Source: Pseudocitrobacter vendiensis
Lineage (GTDB): Bacteria; Pseudomonadota; Gammaproteobacteria; Enterobacterales; Enterobacteriaceae
Reading direction: 5' to 3'
Assembly (NCBI RefSeq): GCF_943590815.1
Contig: NZ_CALSBS010000001.1
Span: 310,001 to 374,000, forward strand
DNA: 64,000 nt
The notes below the pieces were generated by a model that had not been told where the DNA came from, did no database searches, and saw only the letters and a program-made list of their open reading frames with translations. Position 1 is the first letter of the stretch; every line of letters starts with the position of its first letter. Both the position numbers and the translations under genes were made by a program. Below, in pieces: positions 37,912 to 46,151 of this stretch.

Positions 37912-39597
37912 TTATCCTAGCCCAGGCCAAATGATGATAATCAGTGTACCGGCCAATGTTAACAACACGTTAGCAATTGCGTAGGTGCCGGCATAGCCCA
38001 GCGCTGGAATGTTGCTTCGTGCAGTGTCGCTTATGATTTCCATCGCCGGTGCGCAGGTACGTGCGCCCATGATGGCACCGAACAGCAGCGCGCGGTTCAT
38101 GCGCAGAATGTACGCGCCGAACAGGAAGCTAATCACCACCGGCACCAGGCTGACAATCAACCCCGCGACCAGCATCTGGCCGCCGACCGCGCCGAGGCTA
38201 TTGCCGATGCCGCTGCCTGCGCTTAAACCCACGCCCGCCATAAACACCATCAGGCCGAACTCTTTCACCATGTTCAGCGCACCCTGCGGGATGTAACCGA
38301 AGGTCGGATGGTTCGCTCGCAGGAAGCCGAGCATGATGCCGGCAAACAGCAGACCCGCTGCGTTACCAACGCCGAAACTAAAGTTGCTGAACTGGAAGGT
38401 GATCATGCCGATCATCAGGCCAACAATAAAGAAGGCGCAGAAGGCCAGCAGGTCAGTGACCTGACTGTGAATAGAGACGAAGCCAATGCGGTCGGCAACG
38501 GTTTTAACGCGTCGTGCGTCGCCGCTCACCTGAAGCACATCGCCTTTATTCAGCACCACGTTATCATCGATGGGCATTTCGATCTGGCTGCGAATGACGC
38601 GGTTGAGGAAGCAACCGTGGTCGGTGAGTTTCAGTTGCGCCAGGCGACGGCCAACGGCATTGTGGTTTTTGACTACGATTTCTTCGGTGACGATGCGCAT
38701 GTCGAGCAGGTCGCGGTCAAAGACTTCTTTACCGTTACGGAAGCTCGGGTCGAGACGAGCATGCGCGTCCGGATATCCCACCAGCGCAATTTCATCGCCC
38801 ATTTGCAATACCGCATCACCGTCCGGGTTCGCCAGAATACCATTGCGTCGAATACGCTCGATATAGCATCCCGTCTGGCGATAAATACCCAGTTCGCGCA
38901 GGTTTTTACCGTCGGCCCACGCGACCAGTTCCGGGCCAACGCGATAGGCGCGGATAACCGGCAGATAGACTTTACGATTAGTGTCCGTATCCAGGCCACG
39001 TTCGCGGGCGATTTGCTGGGCGCTGGTTTGCAAATCCTGATGTTGCAGTTTTGGCAGATAGCGCGCGCCAACAATCAAGCTGACCAGACCAATCAAGTAG
39101 GTAAGGGCGTATCCGAGGCTTAAGTGATCCTGGGCGATAGCCAGCAAGCCCGGTTCCATGCCCGAATGGCGAAGCGTATCGCCTGCGCCAACCAGCACCG
39201 GGGTGGATGTCATTGAACCTGCGAGCATACCGGCCGTCAGACCGATGTCCCAGCCGAATAGCTTACCAAGGCCCAGGGCAATCAGCAGTGCGCTGCCTAC
39301 CATCACCAGCGCCAGCATCAGATAATTTTTGCCGTCGCGGAAGAAAATTGAAAAAAAGTTAGGTCCGGCTTCTACGCCCACGCAGAAAATAAACAGCATA
39401 AAGCCAAGATTGAGCGCCTCCGTGTTAATGCTGAAATGCTGCTGGCCTAATAACAGGGAGACGACTAAAACGCCAATAGAATTACCGAGTTGAACGGAAC
39501 CCAGACGTAATTTCCCCAGGCAAAGGCCAAGTGCCAGCACCACGAATAATAACAGGATGTAATTCCCATTTAACAAATCTGCGACGTTTATATTCAC
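37912..39597 (-). CDS. ybjL: AAE-family putative transporter YbjL
   Basis: A 561-residue membrane protein of the aspartate:alanine exchanger family, same length as E. coli YbjL. Two blocks of five or six membrane segments (about 1-185 and 380-561) flank two RCK_C (TrkA_C) regulatory domains (about 205-290 and 295-370, [31 protein letters not shown]). The repeated motif GxGxGAGxxxG-type segment is [14 protein letters not shown]. The substrate is unproven. It is divergent from ybjM. Confidence 0.94.
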   Translation of the reverse strand: MNINVADLLNGNYILLLFVVLALGLCLGKLRLGSVQLGNSIGVLVVSLLLGQQHFSINTEALNLGFMLFIFCVGVEAGPNFFSIFFRDGKNYLMLALVMVGSALLIALGLGKLFGWDIGLTAGMLAGSMTSTPVLVGAGDTLRHSGMEPGLLAIAQDHLSLGYALTYLIGLVSLIVGARYLPKLQHQDLQTSAQQIARERGLDTDTNRKVYLPVIRAYRVGPELVAWADGKNLRELGIYRQTGCYIERIRRNGILANPDGDAVLQMGDEIALVGYPDAHARLDPSFRNGKEVFDRDLLDMRIVTEEIVVKNHNAVGRRLAQLKLTDHGCFLNRVIRSQIEMPIDDNVVLNKGDVLQVSGDARRVKTVADRIGFVSIHSQVTDLLAFCAFFIVGLMIGMITFQFSNFSFGVGNAAGLLFAGIMLGFLRANHPTFGYIPQGALNMVKEFGLMVFMAGVGLSAGSGIGNSLGAVGGQMLVAGLIVSLVPVVISFLFGAYILRMNRALLFGAIMGARTCAPAMEIISDTARSNIPALGYAGTYAIANVLLTLAGTLIIIIWPGLG

Positions 39598-39752
39598 GGA
39601 GACTAACTTCTTGTTTACCAGTAACTTGTTGAAAGAGTTGGTTATTTAGTCTAATGTTTTGGTTCAGACAGCCGCGTAGTTGCCTCTGTTCTGTACCTAC
39701 AAAATAACCAAAAAATTGAAGCCGTTAGTTTAATCGTTCCTTATCGCTTCGG

Positions 39753-39773
39753 CTAGCAACAATCGCTTTTTGT
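39753..39773 (+). promoter_or_regulatory. 21-bp motif shared with the ybjC-nfsA upstream region
   Basis: Contains GCAACAATCGCTTT at 39756-39769. The same 21-base stretch recurs at 40653-40673 with 3 mismatches. It lies about 100 bases before ybjM, in the ybjL-ybjM divergent region. A shared regulator site is likely; which one is unknown. Confidence 0.4.
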
Positions 39774-39871
39774 ACTTAAGTGTTTTGGCACGGATGGCCA
39801 GATGCTTTATCTGACTGGGCGCCCAATGGGTGAAATGTTGAGTTTGATAGAGAATTTTTCAGGAGGATCCT

Positions 39872-40279
39872 TTGAGATCTGAACGCGGCTGGACCGGCGT
39901 GATCTGCTGTTTCCTGCTTTTTATCGTGGTTTTCTTTTCATTGCTGCTGCATATGAAGGGCGCATTTCGTGCGTCTGGCGCGCCTGAGCTGGGGTTATTG
40001 TTCTTTTTAATTCCCGGTGCGGTCGCCAGCTTTATCTCCCCAAGACGTCGCTTGTTACGGCCACTGGTCGGTGCGATTCTGGCTGCGCCATTATGTATGG
40101 TGCTGATGAGGTTGTTTTTCTATTCTGAGCGTTCGTTCTGGCAGGAGCTGGCGTGGTTGTTTAGTGCGGTATTCTGGTGTGCACTGGGGGCGTTGTGCTT
40201 CTTGTTTGTGACAGCCCTATTACGGCTGAAAAACCGTGATGAGGATGCCCACCCGCTGGATGGGCATCGGAAGGATTAA
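39872..40279 (+). CDS. ybjM: Inner-membrane protein YbjM
   Basis: A 135-residue protein with four predicted membrane segments (GVICCFLLFIVVFFSLLLHM, LGLLFFLIPGAVASFI, LVGAILAAPLCMVLM, FSAVFWCALGALCFLF). It matches E. coli YbjM (125 residues) throughout. Function unknown. TTG at 39872 follows AGGAGG and is the E. coli-like start. The end overlaps the convergent grxA stop by 4 bases. Confidence 0.88.
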   Translation: MRSERGWTGVICCFLLFIVVFFSLLLHMKGAFRASGAPELGLLFFLIPGAVASFISPRRRLLRPLVGAILAAPLCMVLMRLFFYSERSFWQELAWLFSAVFWCALGALCFLFVTALLRLKNRDEDAHPLDGHRKD

Positions 40280-40539
40280 GCGTACAGGCCGAGGGTCTCT
40301 TTTGCCCAGGCTTCAAAATCCGTACAGCCACCGATGTGCTGCTGATCAACGAAGATCTGCGGCACCGTCTCAACCGGTTTACCCACTGTTTTTTCCAGAT
40401 CGGCTTTGCTGATGCCTTCCGCGTGAATATCAACGTAGCGATAGTTGAAGTCGTCGCGTTCCTGCGTCAGTTTTTCAGCCAGTTCTTTTGCGCGAACACA
40501 GTACGGGCATCCCGGGCGACCAAAAATTACGGTGAACAT
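40276..40539 (-). CDS. grxA: Glutaredoxin 1
   Basis: An 87-residue dithiol glutaredoxin with active site CPYC at 11-14, the cis-Pro loop TVPQIFVDQQHIGG and the glutathione-binding GGCTDF segment. It reduces ribonucleotide reductase and protein-glutathione mixed disulfides; OxyR induces it in E. coli. ATG 40539 is preferred (MFTVIFG) with GAGGAGA upstream; the open frame extends 5 codons earlier. Confidence 0.95.
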   Translation of the reverse strand: MFTVIFGRPGCPYCVRAKELAEKLTQERDDFNYRYVDIHAEGISKADLEKTVGKPVETVPQIFVDQQHIGGCTDFEAWAKETLGLYA

Positions 40540-40652
40540 CGTTTCTCTCCTCAACCTTAAAATAAGGCGCTCATCATGACCTGATTACGTCTGGTGCGAA
40601 AGAAGGTTCTGCCTGTTGCTTCGATTCATTCTGACTATGTGTGGCGAATTGC

Positions 40653-40673
40653 CCTGCAACAATCGCTTTGTGT
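40653..40673 (+). promoter_or_regulatory. 21-bp motif before ybjC-nfsA
   Basis: GCAACAATCGCTTT at 40656-40669, the second copy of the motif found upstream of ybjM, here about 50 bases before ybjC. In E. coli this operon is activated by SoxS and MarA, so a marbox-like role is possible, although I could not fit the full marbox consensus. Confidence 0.4.
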
Positions 40674-40721
40674 GAGATAGACTTGAGGTCTGATAAAGCA
40701 ACACGGTTAAGCGGAGGACGC

Positions 40722-41012
40722 ATGCGTTCGCTCGGGGCGTTACCCAAAAGCGTTTTGATTCTGGAAGCAATCGGCATGGTGTTGTTAGGGGCCGCCTGGC
40801 TCTCTCTCAACGGCTATGTCACATTGCCTGCGCCTGTTGCCAGCCAGGAGGCGGCGGCGGTGATGATTTTCGCCGGGATAATCCTGATGCTCCCCGCCGC
40901 TTTTGCCCTGTTTTGGGGCATGGCGCAAACCGTTGCACCACAATTGATGGGGCGTAGTGCCAAAACGCCCCCTAAACAAGAAAAGGAAAAACATGATGAC
41001 GCCGACCATTGA
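40722..41012 (+). CDS. ybjC: Inner-membrane protein YbjC
   Basis: A 96-residue protein with two membrane segments (about 11-30 and 47-67) and a polar, charged C-terminus (KQEKEKHDDADH); it matches E. coli YbjC. Function unknown. ATG 40722 follows GGAGG; the open frame before it is not supported. The 3' end overlaps nfsA, so the genes are cotranscribed and translationally coupled. Confidence 0.9.
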   Translation: MRSLGALPKSVLILEAIGMVLLGAAWLSLNGYVTLPAPVASQEAAAVMIFAGIILMLPAAFALFWGMAQTVAPQLMGRSAKTPPKQEKEKHDDADH

Positions 41013-41718
41013 TCTGCTTCTCAGCCATCGTTCTATTCGCCAGTTTACCGATAAGCCCATCAGTGACGAGCAACGCGCGGCGATTATCGCCAGCGCCCAG
41101 GCGGCATCCAGTTCGAGTTTTTTACAGTGCAGTTCGATTATCCGCATCACCGATAAAACAATGCGCGCGCAACTGGTCGAGATGACCGGCGGCCAACAGC
41201 ATGTCGCGCAGGCTGCGGAATTCTGGGTTTTCTGCGCCGATTTTAATCGCCATCTGCAAATTTGCCCGGACGCGCAGCTCGGCCTGGCGGAGCAACTGCT
41301 GCTGGGCGTGGTCGATACCGCGTTGATGGCGCAGAATGCCTTTACCGCCGCAGAATCCCTTGGGCTCGGCGGTGTTTACATCGGCGGAATTCGTAACAGC
41401 ATTGAGGCAGTGACCGAGCTGTTGAAGCTACCTGAACACGTGCTGCCGCTGTTTGGTTTGTGCCTGGGCTGGCCGGACAGCAACCCGGATATCAAACCGC
41501 GCCTGCCTGCCTCTATCGTGGTGCATGAAAACCATTATCAACCGCTGGATGTTAACGAACTGGCGAAATACGACGAACAGCTTGCGGAATATTATCTCTC
41601 GCGCGGCAGCAATAACCGTCGTGACACCTGGAGCGACCATATTCGCCGCACCATCATCAAAGAGAATCGCCCGTTTATTCTCGATTATCTCCACAAGCAG
41701 GGCTGGGCGACCCGCTAA
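40996..41718 (+). CDS. nfsA: NADPH nitroreductase NfsA
   Basis: A 240-residue oxygen-insensitive FMN nitroreductase that reduces nitrofurans and quinones by two-electron steps. Features: HRSIRQFTDKPIS near the N-terminus, the FMN-binding SSSFLQCSS loop and the GGVYIGGIRN segment. ATG 40996 gives the E. coli length; ATG 40993 directly before it is also possible. The start lies inside the ybjC 3' end. SoxRS induction is known for E. coli. Confidence 0.95.
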   Translation: MTPTIDLLLSHRSIRQFTDKPISDEQRAAIIASAQAASSSSFLQCSSIIRITDKTMRAQLVEMTGGQQHVAQAAEFWVFCADFNRHLQICPDAQLGLAEQLLLGVVDTALMAQNAFTAAESLGLGGVYIGGIRNSIEAVTELLKLPEHVLPLFGLCLGWPDSNPDIKPRLPASIVVHENHYQPLDVNELAKYDEQLAEYYLSRGSNNRRDTWSDHIRRTIIKENRPFILDYLHKQGWATR

Positions 41719-41724
41719 TAATCT

Positions 41725-41755
41725 TCATCCTTCAAATTGTCTCTGCGTTGGCTGC
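41725..41755. repeat. Truncated ERIC element
   Basis: CATCCTTCAA and CTCTGCGTTGGCTGC match, in reverse, the outer end of the full ERIC element at 56780-56886. Only about 31 bases remain, so this is a decayed copy between nfsA and rimK. Confidence 0.6.
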
Positions 41756-41803
41756 GCGCGTTGATACGATTCGAATGATTTGATTATTAGAAAGAAAAAA
41801 AGG

Positions 41804-41831
41804 CCGCCGGACGCCATTTTTCTTCCGGCGG
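41804..41831. terminator. Hairpin between nfsA and rimK
   Basis: CCGCCGGA and TCCGGCGG pair around a 12-base loop. An A-tract lies on the left, so the T-tract is on the minus strand. On the plus strand it could attenuate read-through into rimK. Confidence 0.5.
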
Positions 41832-41880
41832 TGCGTGTATGATACGCGGGCTTTTTTCAGGTTTTTTAGCGAGGTAAAAG

Positions 41881-42783
41881 GTGAAAATTGCCATTTTGTC
41901 CCGGGATGGAACGCTCTATTCCTGTAAGCGTCTGCGTGAAGCGGCAATGCGCCGTGGTCATATCGTCGAAATTCTCGATCCGCTCTCCTGCTATATGAAC
42001 ATCAGCCCGTCGGCGTCGTCCATCCATTATAAAGGGCGCAAGCTCCCGCATTTTGACGCGGTGATCCCGCGTATTGGTTCGGCGATTACTTTTTATGGCA
42101 CAGCGGCGCTGCGTCAGTTTGAACTGCTGGGCAGCTATCCGCTTAATGAATCTGTCGCAATCACCCGCGCGCGTGACAAGCTGCGATCGCTGCAACTGCT
42201 GGCTCGTCAGGGTATCGACCTGCCTGTGACCGGTATCGCCCATTCGCCCGATGACACCAGCGATTTAATCGATATGGTCGGCGGCGCACCGCTGGTGGTT
42301 AAACTGGTGGAAGGCACGCAGGGTATTGGCGTTGTGCTTGCTGAGACGCGTCAGGCAGCGGAAAGTGTGATTGACGCCTTTCGCGGCTTAAACGCGCATA
42401 TTCTGGTTCAGGAATATATTGAAGAAGCGAAGGGATGCGACATTCGTTGCCTGGTGGTCGGCGATCGTGTGGTGGCGGCGATTGAGCGGCGAGCGAAAGA
42501 GGGGGATTTCCGCTCTAACTTACATCGCGGCGGCGTGGCGACGGTGGCGGAAATTACGCTGCGCGAGCGCGAAATTGCCGTGAAGGCCGCACAAACGCTG
42601 GGGCTTGATGTCGCCGGTGTGGATATTCTGCGGGCTACGCGGGGGCCGCTGGTGATGGAGGTAAACGCCTCGCCGGGGCTGGAAGGCATTGAGAAAACCA
42701 CCGGTATTGATATCGCGGGCAAAATGATCGAGTGGATTGAGCATCAGGCACATCCTGGCTTTTGTCTGAAAATCGGCGGCTGA
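41881..42783 (+). CDS. rimK: Ribosomal protein S6 glutamate ligase RimK
   Basis: A 300-residue ATP-grasp enzyme that adds glutamates to the C-terminus of ribosomal protein S6. Landmarks: KIAILSRDG start, [11 protein letters not shown], the glycine loop [20 protein letters not shown], and metal-binding [16 protein letters not shown] at 41881 follows GAGG. Length equals E. coli RimK. Third gene of the ybjC-nfsA-rimK-ybjN group. Confidence 0.96.
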   Translation: MKIAILSRDGTLYSCKRLREAAMRRGHIVEILDPLSCYMNISPSASSIHYKGRKLPHFDAVIPRIGSAITFYGTAALRQFELLGSYPLNESVAITRARDKLRSLQLLARQGIDLPVTGIAHSPDDTSDLIDMVGGAPLVVKLVEGTQGIGVVLAETRQAAESVIDAFRGLNAHILVQEYIEEAKGCDIRCLVVGDRVVAAIERRAKEGDFRSNLHRGGVATVAEITLREREIAVKAAQTLGLDVAGVDILRATRGPLVMEVNASPGLEGIEKTTGIDIAGKMIEWIEHQAHPGFCLKIGG

Positions 42784-42901
42784 GACTGTTTTTTCGGCTT
42801 TCGTGGTATACGCGTGCAATTTTGCGTAAGCTATAGCGATCGAATGCCGGGCCCATTGCCCGGTTTTGTTCTGTTTTAAACCGCATGAGGTCATAGGTCA
42901 T

Positions 42902-43384
42902 ATGGATTCACTCGTCGTCCCGAGTCTGGATACGTTACGTCAGTGGCTCGACGAATCAGGCATCAGCTTCTATGAATGCGATACCTGTCAGGCGTTGCAC
43001 CTGCCGCATATGCAAAATTTTGATGGCGTGTTTGACGCTAAAATCGACCTTATTGATAACACCATTCTCTTCTCTGCGCTGGCGGAAATTCGGCCAACCG
43101 CACTGTTAGCGATGGCGGCGGATCTCTCTGCGATTAATGCCAGCTCGCTGACGGTCAAGGCGTTCATCGATGTACAGGATGATAATCTGCCAAAGCTGGT
43201 GGTTTGCCAGTCTTTATCTGCCTCTGTGGGCGTGGCCTACGAGCAGTTTGTGGCCTTTATGCGTCAAAGCGAAGAACAGGTGTCGATGGTGATTCTGGAG
43301 GCTTTCGCGCAGCAATTGCTGTTCAAAACGGAAGAAGAGGAAGAGCAGCCATCTGAAGAGATTCAATACCACTTTCTCCACTGA
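42902..43384 (+). CDS. ybjN: YbjN family protein
   Basis: A 160-residue acidic cytoplasmic protein resembling E. coli YbjN (158 residues) from SLVVPSLDTLRQWL to the C-terminal YHFLH. The fold is a type III secretion chaperone-like alpha/beta sandwich. YbjN affects motility, biofilm and acid stress in E. coli by an unclear route. ATG 42902 gives the family start. A hairpin follows the stop. Confidence 0.92.
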   Translation: MDSLVVPSLDTLRQWLDESGISFYECDTCQALHLPHMQNFDGVFDAKIDLIDNTILFSALAEIRPTALLAMAADLSAINASSLTVKAFIDVQDDNLPKLVVCQSLSASVGVAYEQFVAFMRQSEEQVSMVILEAFAQQLLFKTEEEEEQPSEEIQYHFLH

Positions 43385-43400
43385 TCCTACCCCCGAATAG

Positions 43401-43425
43401 CGCAGCCATTGCCAGCGCGGCTGCG
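43401..43425 (+). terminator. Hairpin after ybjN
   Basis: CGCAGCC and GGCTGCG pair across 11 bases, just after the ybjN stop. No clear T-tract. Confidence 0.5.
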
Positions 43426-43474
43426 TATCACGTTCGTTTATTCCGTATTTAACCTAATTTTAAAGATTCATTCA

Positions 43475-43507
43475 CTATCTGATAGGCCCTTTTGGCCTAT
43501 CAGATAG
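43475..43507. other. Perfect 14-bp inverted repeat before potF
   Basis: CTATCTGATAGGCC and GGCCTATCAGATAG flank a 5-base loop. Neither strand has a T-tract right after it, so it may be a DNA-binding palindrome or an RNA hairpin, not a plain terminator. It lies about 130 bases upstream of the sigma-54 promoter, where an enhancer-binding activator would sit, although it does not resemble the NtrC consensus. Confidence 0.55.
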
Positions 43508-43633
43508 AGTGATCTTGCATAAAAAATTGATAAAAGGCGTTTTTAACGCTGAGCTATAGCCTCTATCTCTGGCTACAGTTATTCTTGCGATGCCCGGATG
43601 ATTCCCCCTCACTAGCCAAATCTTTTGCAGATT

Positions 43634-43649
43634 TGGCGAGGTTTTTGCA
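43634..43649 (+). promoter_or_regulatory. Sigma-54 promoter of potFGHI
   Basis: TGGCGAG-GTTT-TTGCA matches the consensus TGGCACG-N4-TTGCW with the invariant GG and GC exactly 10 bases apart. The start of transcription would be near 43660, giving a leader of about 130 bases. potFGHI belongs to the NtrC/sigma-54 nitrogen-scavenging regulon in E. coli. A hairpin (GCCAAATCT / AGATTTGGC, 43615-43637) overlaps its left edge. Confidence 0.7.
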
Positions 43650-43713
43650 TCCGTTAAGCGAGCAACGACTGCAGCGAGAGGAACCATTTCTTCTTCAATG
43701 CGGTACGACAAAA

Positions 43714-43732
43714 TATGCATGATTATTGCATA
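43714..43732. promoter_or_regulatory. Operator-like inverted repeat in potF leader
   Basis: TATGCA-N7-TGCATA, 58 bases before the potF start and downstream of the predicted sigma-54 start site. It could be a repressor site or part of a second promoter. The NtrC consensus needs 9 bases between TGCA arms, so it is not an NtrC site. Confidence 0.35.
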
Positions 43733-43789
43733 CCTCCGACTGCGTGTATTTGGTCCAAATGTTAACGGACGTTGAGAAGGAAAAGAGAT

Positions 43790-44902
43790 ATGGCCGCTTT
43801 CAGTAAAAAATGGTTAACGGGTCTGGTGACGGGTGTGCTGATGGCCACCTCGGCAAGCGCGCTCGCTGCGGAGCAAAAAACGCTGCATATCTATAACTGG
43901 TCTGATTATATCGCGCCGGATACGGTGGCGAATTTTGAAAAAGAGACCGGCATAAAAGTGGTGTATGACGTTTTCGATTCCAACGAAGTGCTGGAAGGAA
44001 AACTGATGGCGGGCAGCACCGGGTTTGACCTTGTCGTGCCCTCGGCGAGCTTCCTGGAGCGCCAGTTAACGGCGGGCGTGTTCCAGCCGCTGGATAAAAG
44101 CAAACTGCCGAACTGGAAAAATCTCGACCCGGAAGTGCTGAAGCTGGTGGCGAAACACGATCCGGACAACAAATACGCGATGCCCTATATGTGGGCAACG
44201 ACCGGTATTGGCTACAACGTTGATAAAGTGAAAGCGGTGCTCGGTGCGGATGCGCCCGTGAACAGCTGGGATCTCATCTTCAAACCTGAAAATCTGGAGA
44301 AGCTGAAAAGCTGCGGCGTTTCCTTCCTCGATGCCCCGGAGGAGGTCTTTGCCACCGTGCTGAATTATCTGGGCAAAGATCCGAACAGCACCAAAGCAGA
44401 TGACTATACCGGCCCGGCGACAGACCTGCTGCTGAAGCTGCGTCCGAACGTGCGGTACTTCCACTCTTCCCAATATATCAACGACCTGGCGAACGGCGAC
44501 ATCTGCGTGGCCATCGGCTGGGCGGGTGATGTATGGCAGGCGGCTAACCGCGCGAAAGAAGCGAAAAATGGCGTGAATGTTTCCTTTAGCATTCCGAAAG
44601 AGGGGGCTATGGCGTTCTTTGATGTCTTCGCGATGCCTGCCGATGCGAAAAATAAAGATGAAGCCTATCAGTTCCTCAACTACCTGATGAAGCCTGATGT
44701 GGTGGCGCATATCAGCGATCATATTTTCTATGCCAACGGCAATAAAGCCTCTACCCCGTTAGTGAGTGAGGCGATCCGCAATAATCCTGGCATTTATCCG
44801 CCGCCGGATGTCTTCGCCAAACTCTTCACCCTGAAAGTGCAGGAACCGAAGATTGATCGCGTGCGTACCCGCGCGTGGACCAAAGTAAAAAGCGGTAAAT
44901 AA
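43790..44902 (+). CDS. potF: Putrescine-binding periplasmic protein
   Basis: A 370-residue polyamine-binding protein, E. coli length and near-identical core. The signal peptide ends LAAEQ (about residue 26). The mature protein starts TLHIYNWSDYIAPDT. Putrescine-contacting segments such as VPSASFLERQL and MPYMWATTGIGYN are present. It feeds PotGHI. ATG 43790 follows AAGGAAAAG. The potF-potG gap carries a strong hairpin. Confidence 0.96.
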   Translation: MAAFSKKWLTGLVTGVLMATSASALAAEQKTLHIYNWSDYIAPDTVANFEKETGIKVVYDVFDSNEVLEGKLMAGSTGFDLVVPSASFLERQLTAGVFQPLDKSKLPNWKNLDPEVLKLVAKHDPDNKYAMPYMWATTGIGYNVDKVKAVLGADAPVNSWDLIFKPENLEKLKSCGVSFLDAPEEVFATVLNYLGKDPNSTKADDYTGPATDLLLKLRPNVRYFHSSQYINDLANGDICVAIGWAGDVWQAANRAKEAKNGVNVSFSIPKEGAMAFFDVFAMPADAKNKDEAYQFLNYLMKPDVVAHISDHIFYANGNKASTPLVSEAIRNNPGIYPPPDVFAKLFTLKVQEPKIDRVRTRAWTKVKSGK

Positions 44903-44909
44903 CTGACGC

Positions 44910-44940
44910 AATCCGCCCGGCGCGCGCGACCGGGCGGATT
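44910..44940 (+). terminator. Intra-operon hairpin between potF and potG
   Basis: Perfect 11-bp GC-rich stem AATCCGCCCGG / CCGGGCGGATT with a 9-base loop, no T-tract. It probably protects the potF 3' end or attenuates transcription, so that the binding protein exceeds the membrane subunits. Confidence 0.65.
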
Positions 44941-45008
44941 AGCAGAGCAGTTTTTCGTATGGCAACCGGGCCATCACGAGTGTGTTTTTTTTGCCGGAGA
45001 GCACCCCA

Positions 45009-46142
45009 TTGAACGACGCGACCCCCCGCCCACAGGCGAAAATCCGTAAAGCGCTCACCCCGCTGCTGGAGATACGTAATCTGACCAAATCTTATGACGG
45101 CCAACATGCCGTGGATGACGTCAGCCTCACCATTTATAAGGGCGAAATTTTTGCGCTGCTTGGTGCATCCGGTTGCGGAAAATCCACGCTGCTGCGTATG
45201 CTGGCTGGCTTTGAGCAGCCCAGCGCTGGGCAGATTATGCTCGACGGTGTCGACCTGGCGCACGTTCCGCCCTATCAGCGTCCGATCAACATGATGTTTC
45301 AGTCCTATGCCTTGTTTCCCCACATGACCGTTGAGCAAAACATTGCTTTTGGCCTGAAGCAGGACAAACTGCCGAAAGCGGAAATTAGCGCCCGTGTCGC
45401 GGAAATGTTGGCGCTGGTACATATGCAGGAATTTGCCAAACGTAAACCACATCAGTTGTCCGGCGGTCAACGTCAGCGTGTAGCACTGGCCAGAAGCCTG
45501 GCGAAGCGGCCAAAGTTATTGCTGCTGGATGAGCCGATGGGCGCGCTGGATAAGAAACTGCGCGACCGGATGCAACTGGAGGTGGTCGATATTCTGGAGC
45601 GTGTTGGCGCGACCTGCGTGATGGTGACGCACGACCAGGAAGAGGCGATGACCATGGCTGGGCGCATCGCCATTATGAATCGCGGCAAGTTTGTGCAGAT
45701 TGGCGAGCCGGAGGAGATTTACGAGCATCCGACTACCCGCTACAGCGCGGAGTTTATTGGCTCAGTGAATGTCTTTGAAGGGCTACTGAAGTCGCGCGAA
45801 GACGACGGGCTGGTGATTGATTCTCCGGGGCTGGTGCATCCATTGAAGGTCGATGCCGATGCGTCGGTGGTGGATAACGTCCCGGTATACGTCGCGCTGC
45901 GGCCGGAAAAAATCATGCTCTGCGAGGCGCCGCCTGAAAATGGCTATAACTTTGCCGTGGGTGAGGTGGTGCATATTGCCTATCTCGGCGACTTGTCGAT
46001 TTATCACGTTCGCCTGAAAAGCGGGCAGATGATCAGCGCGCAGCTACAGAATGAACATCGCTATCGAAAAGGATTACCCACCTGGGGCGATGAAGTGCGT
46101 CTGTGCTGGGATGCTGATAGCTGTGTTGTTCTGACGGTGTAA
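45009..46142 (+). CDS. potG: Putrescine importer ATPase
   Basis: A 377-residue ABC ATPase: Walker A GASGCGKST, signature LSGGQRQRVALARS, Walker B LLLLDEP, D-loop GALDKKLR, and a C-terminal TOBE domain. TTG at 45009 (LNDATPRPQ) is chosen because it follows GGAGAG and gives the E. coli length; the open frame continues 9 codons upstream. It drives putrescine uptake with PotF, PotH and PotI. Confidence 0.95.
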   Translation: MNDATPRPQAKIRKALTPLLEIRNLTKSYDGQHAVDDVSLTIYKGEIFALLGASGCGKSTLLRMLAGFEQPSAGQIMLDGVDLAHVPPYQRPINMMFQSYALFPHMTVEQNIAFGLKQDKLPKAEISARVAEMLALVHMQEFAKRKPHQLSGGQRQRVALARSLAKRPKLLLLDEPMGALDKKLRDRMQLEVVDILERVGATCVMVTHDQEEAMTMAGRIAIMNRGKFVQIGEPEEIYEHPTTRYSAEFIGSVNVFEGLLKSREDDGLVIDSPGLVHPLKVDADASVVDNVPVYVALRPEKIMLCEAPPENGYNFAVGEVVHIAYLGDLSIYHVRLKSGQMISAQLQNEHRYRKGLPTWGDEVRLCWDADSCVVLTV

Positions 46143-46151
46143 GGAGGGCGG

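Noticed and set aside
43615-43648. Rho-independent terminator before potF
   Set aside because: The 9-bp stem and T-run look like one, but the T-run is the TTTTTGCA of the sigma-54 promoter, so the call is unsafe.
43714-43732. NtrC binding site in the potF leader
   Set aside because: The TGCA arms are 7 bases apart, not 9, and the site is downstream of the predicted transcription start.
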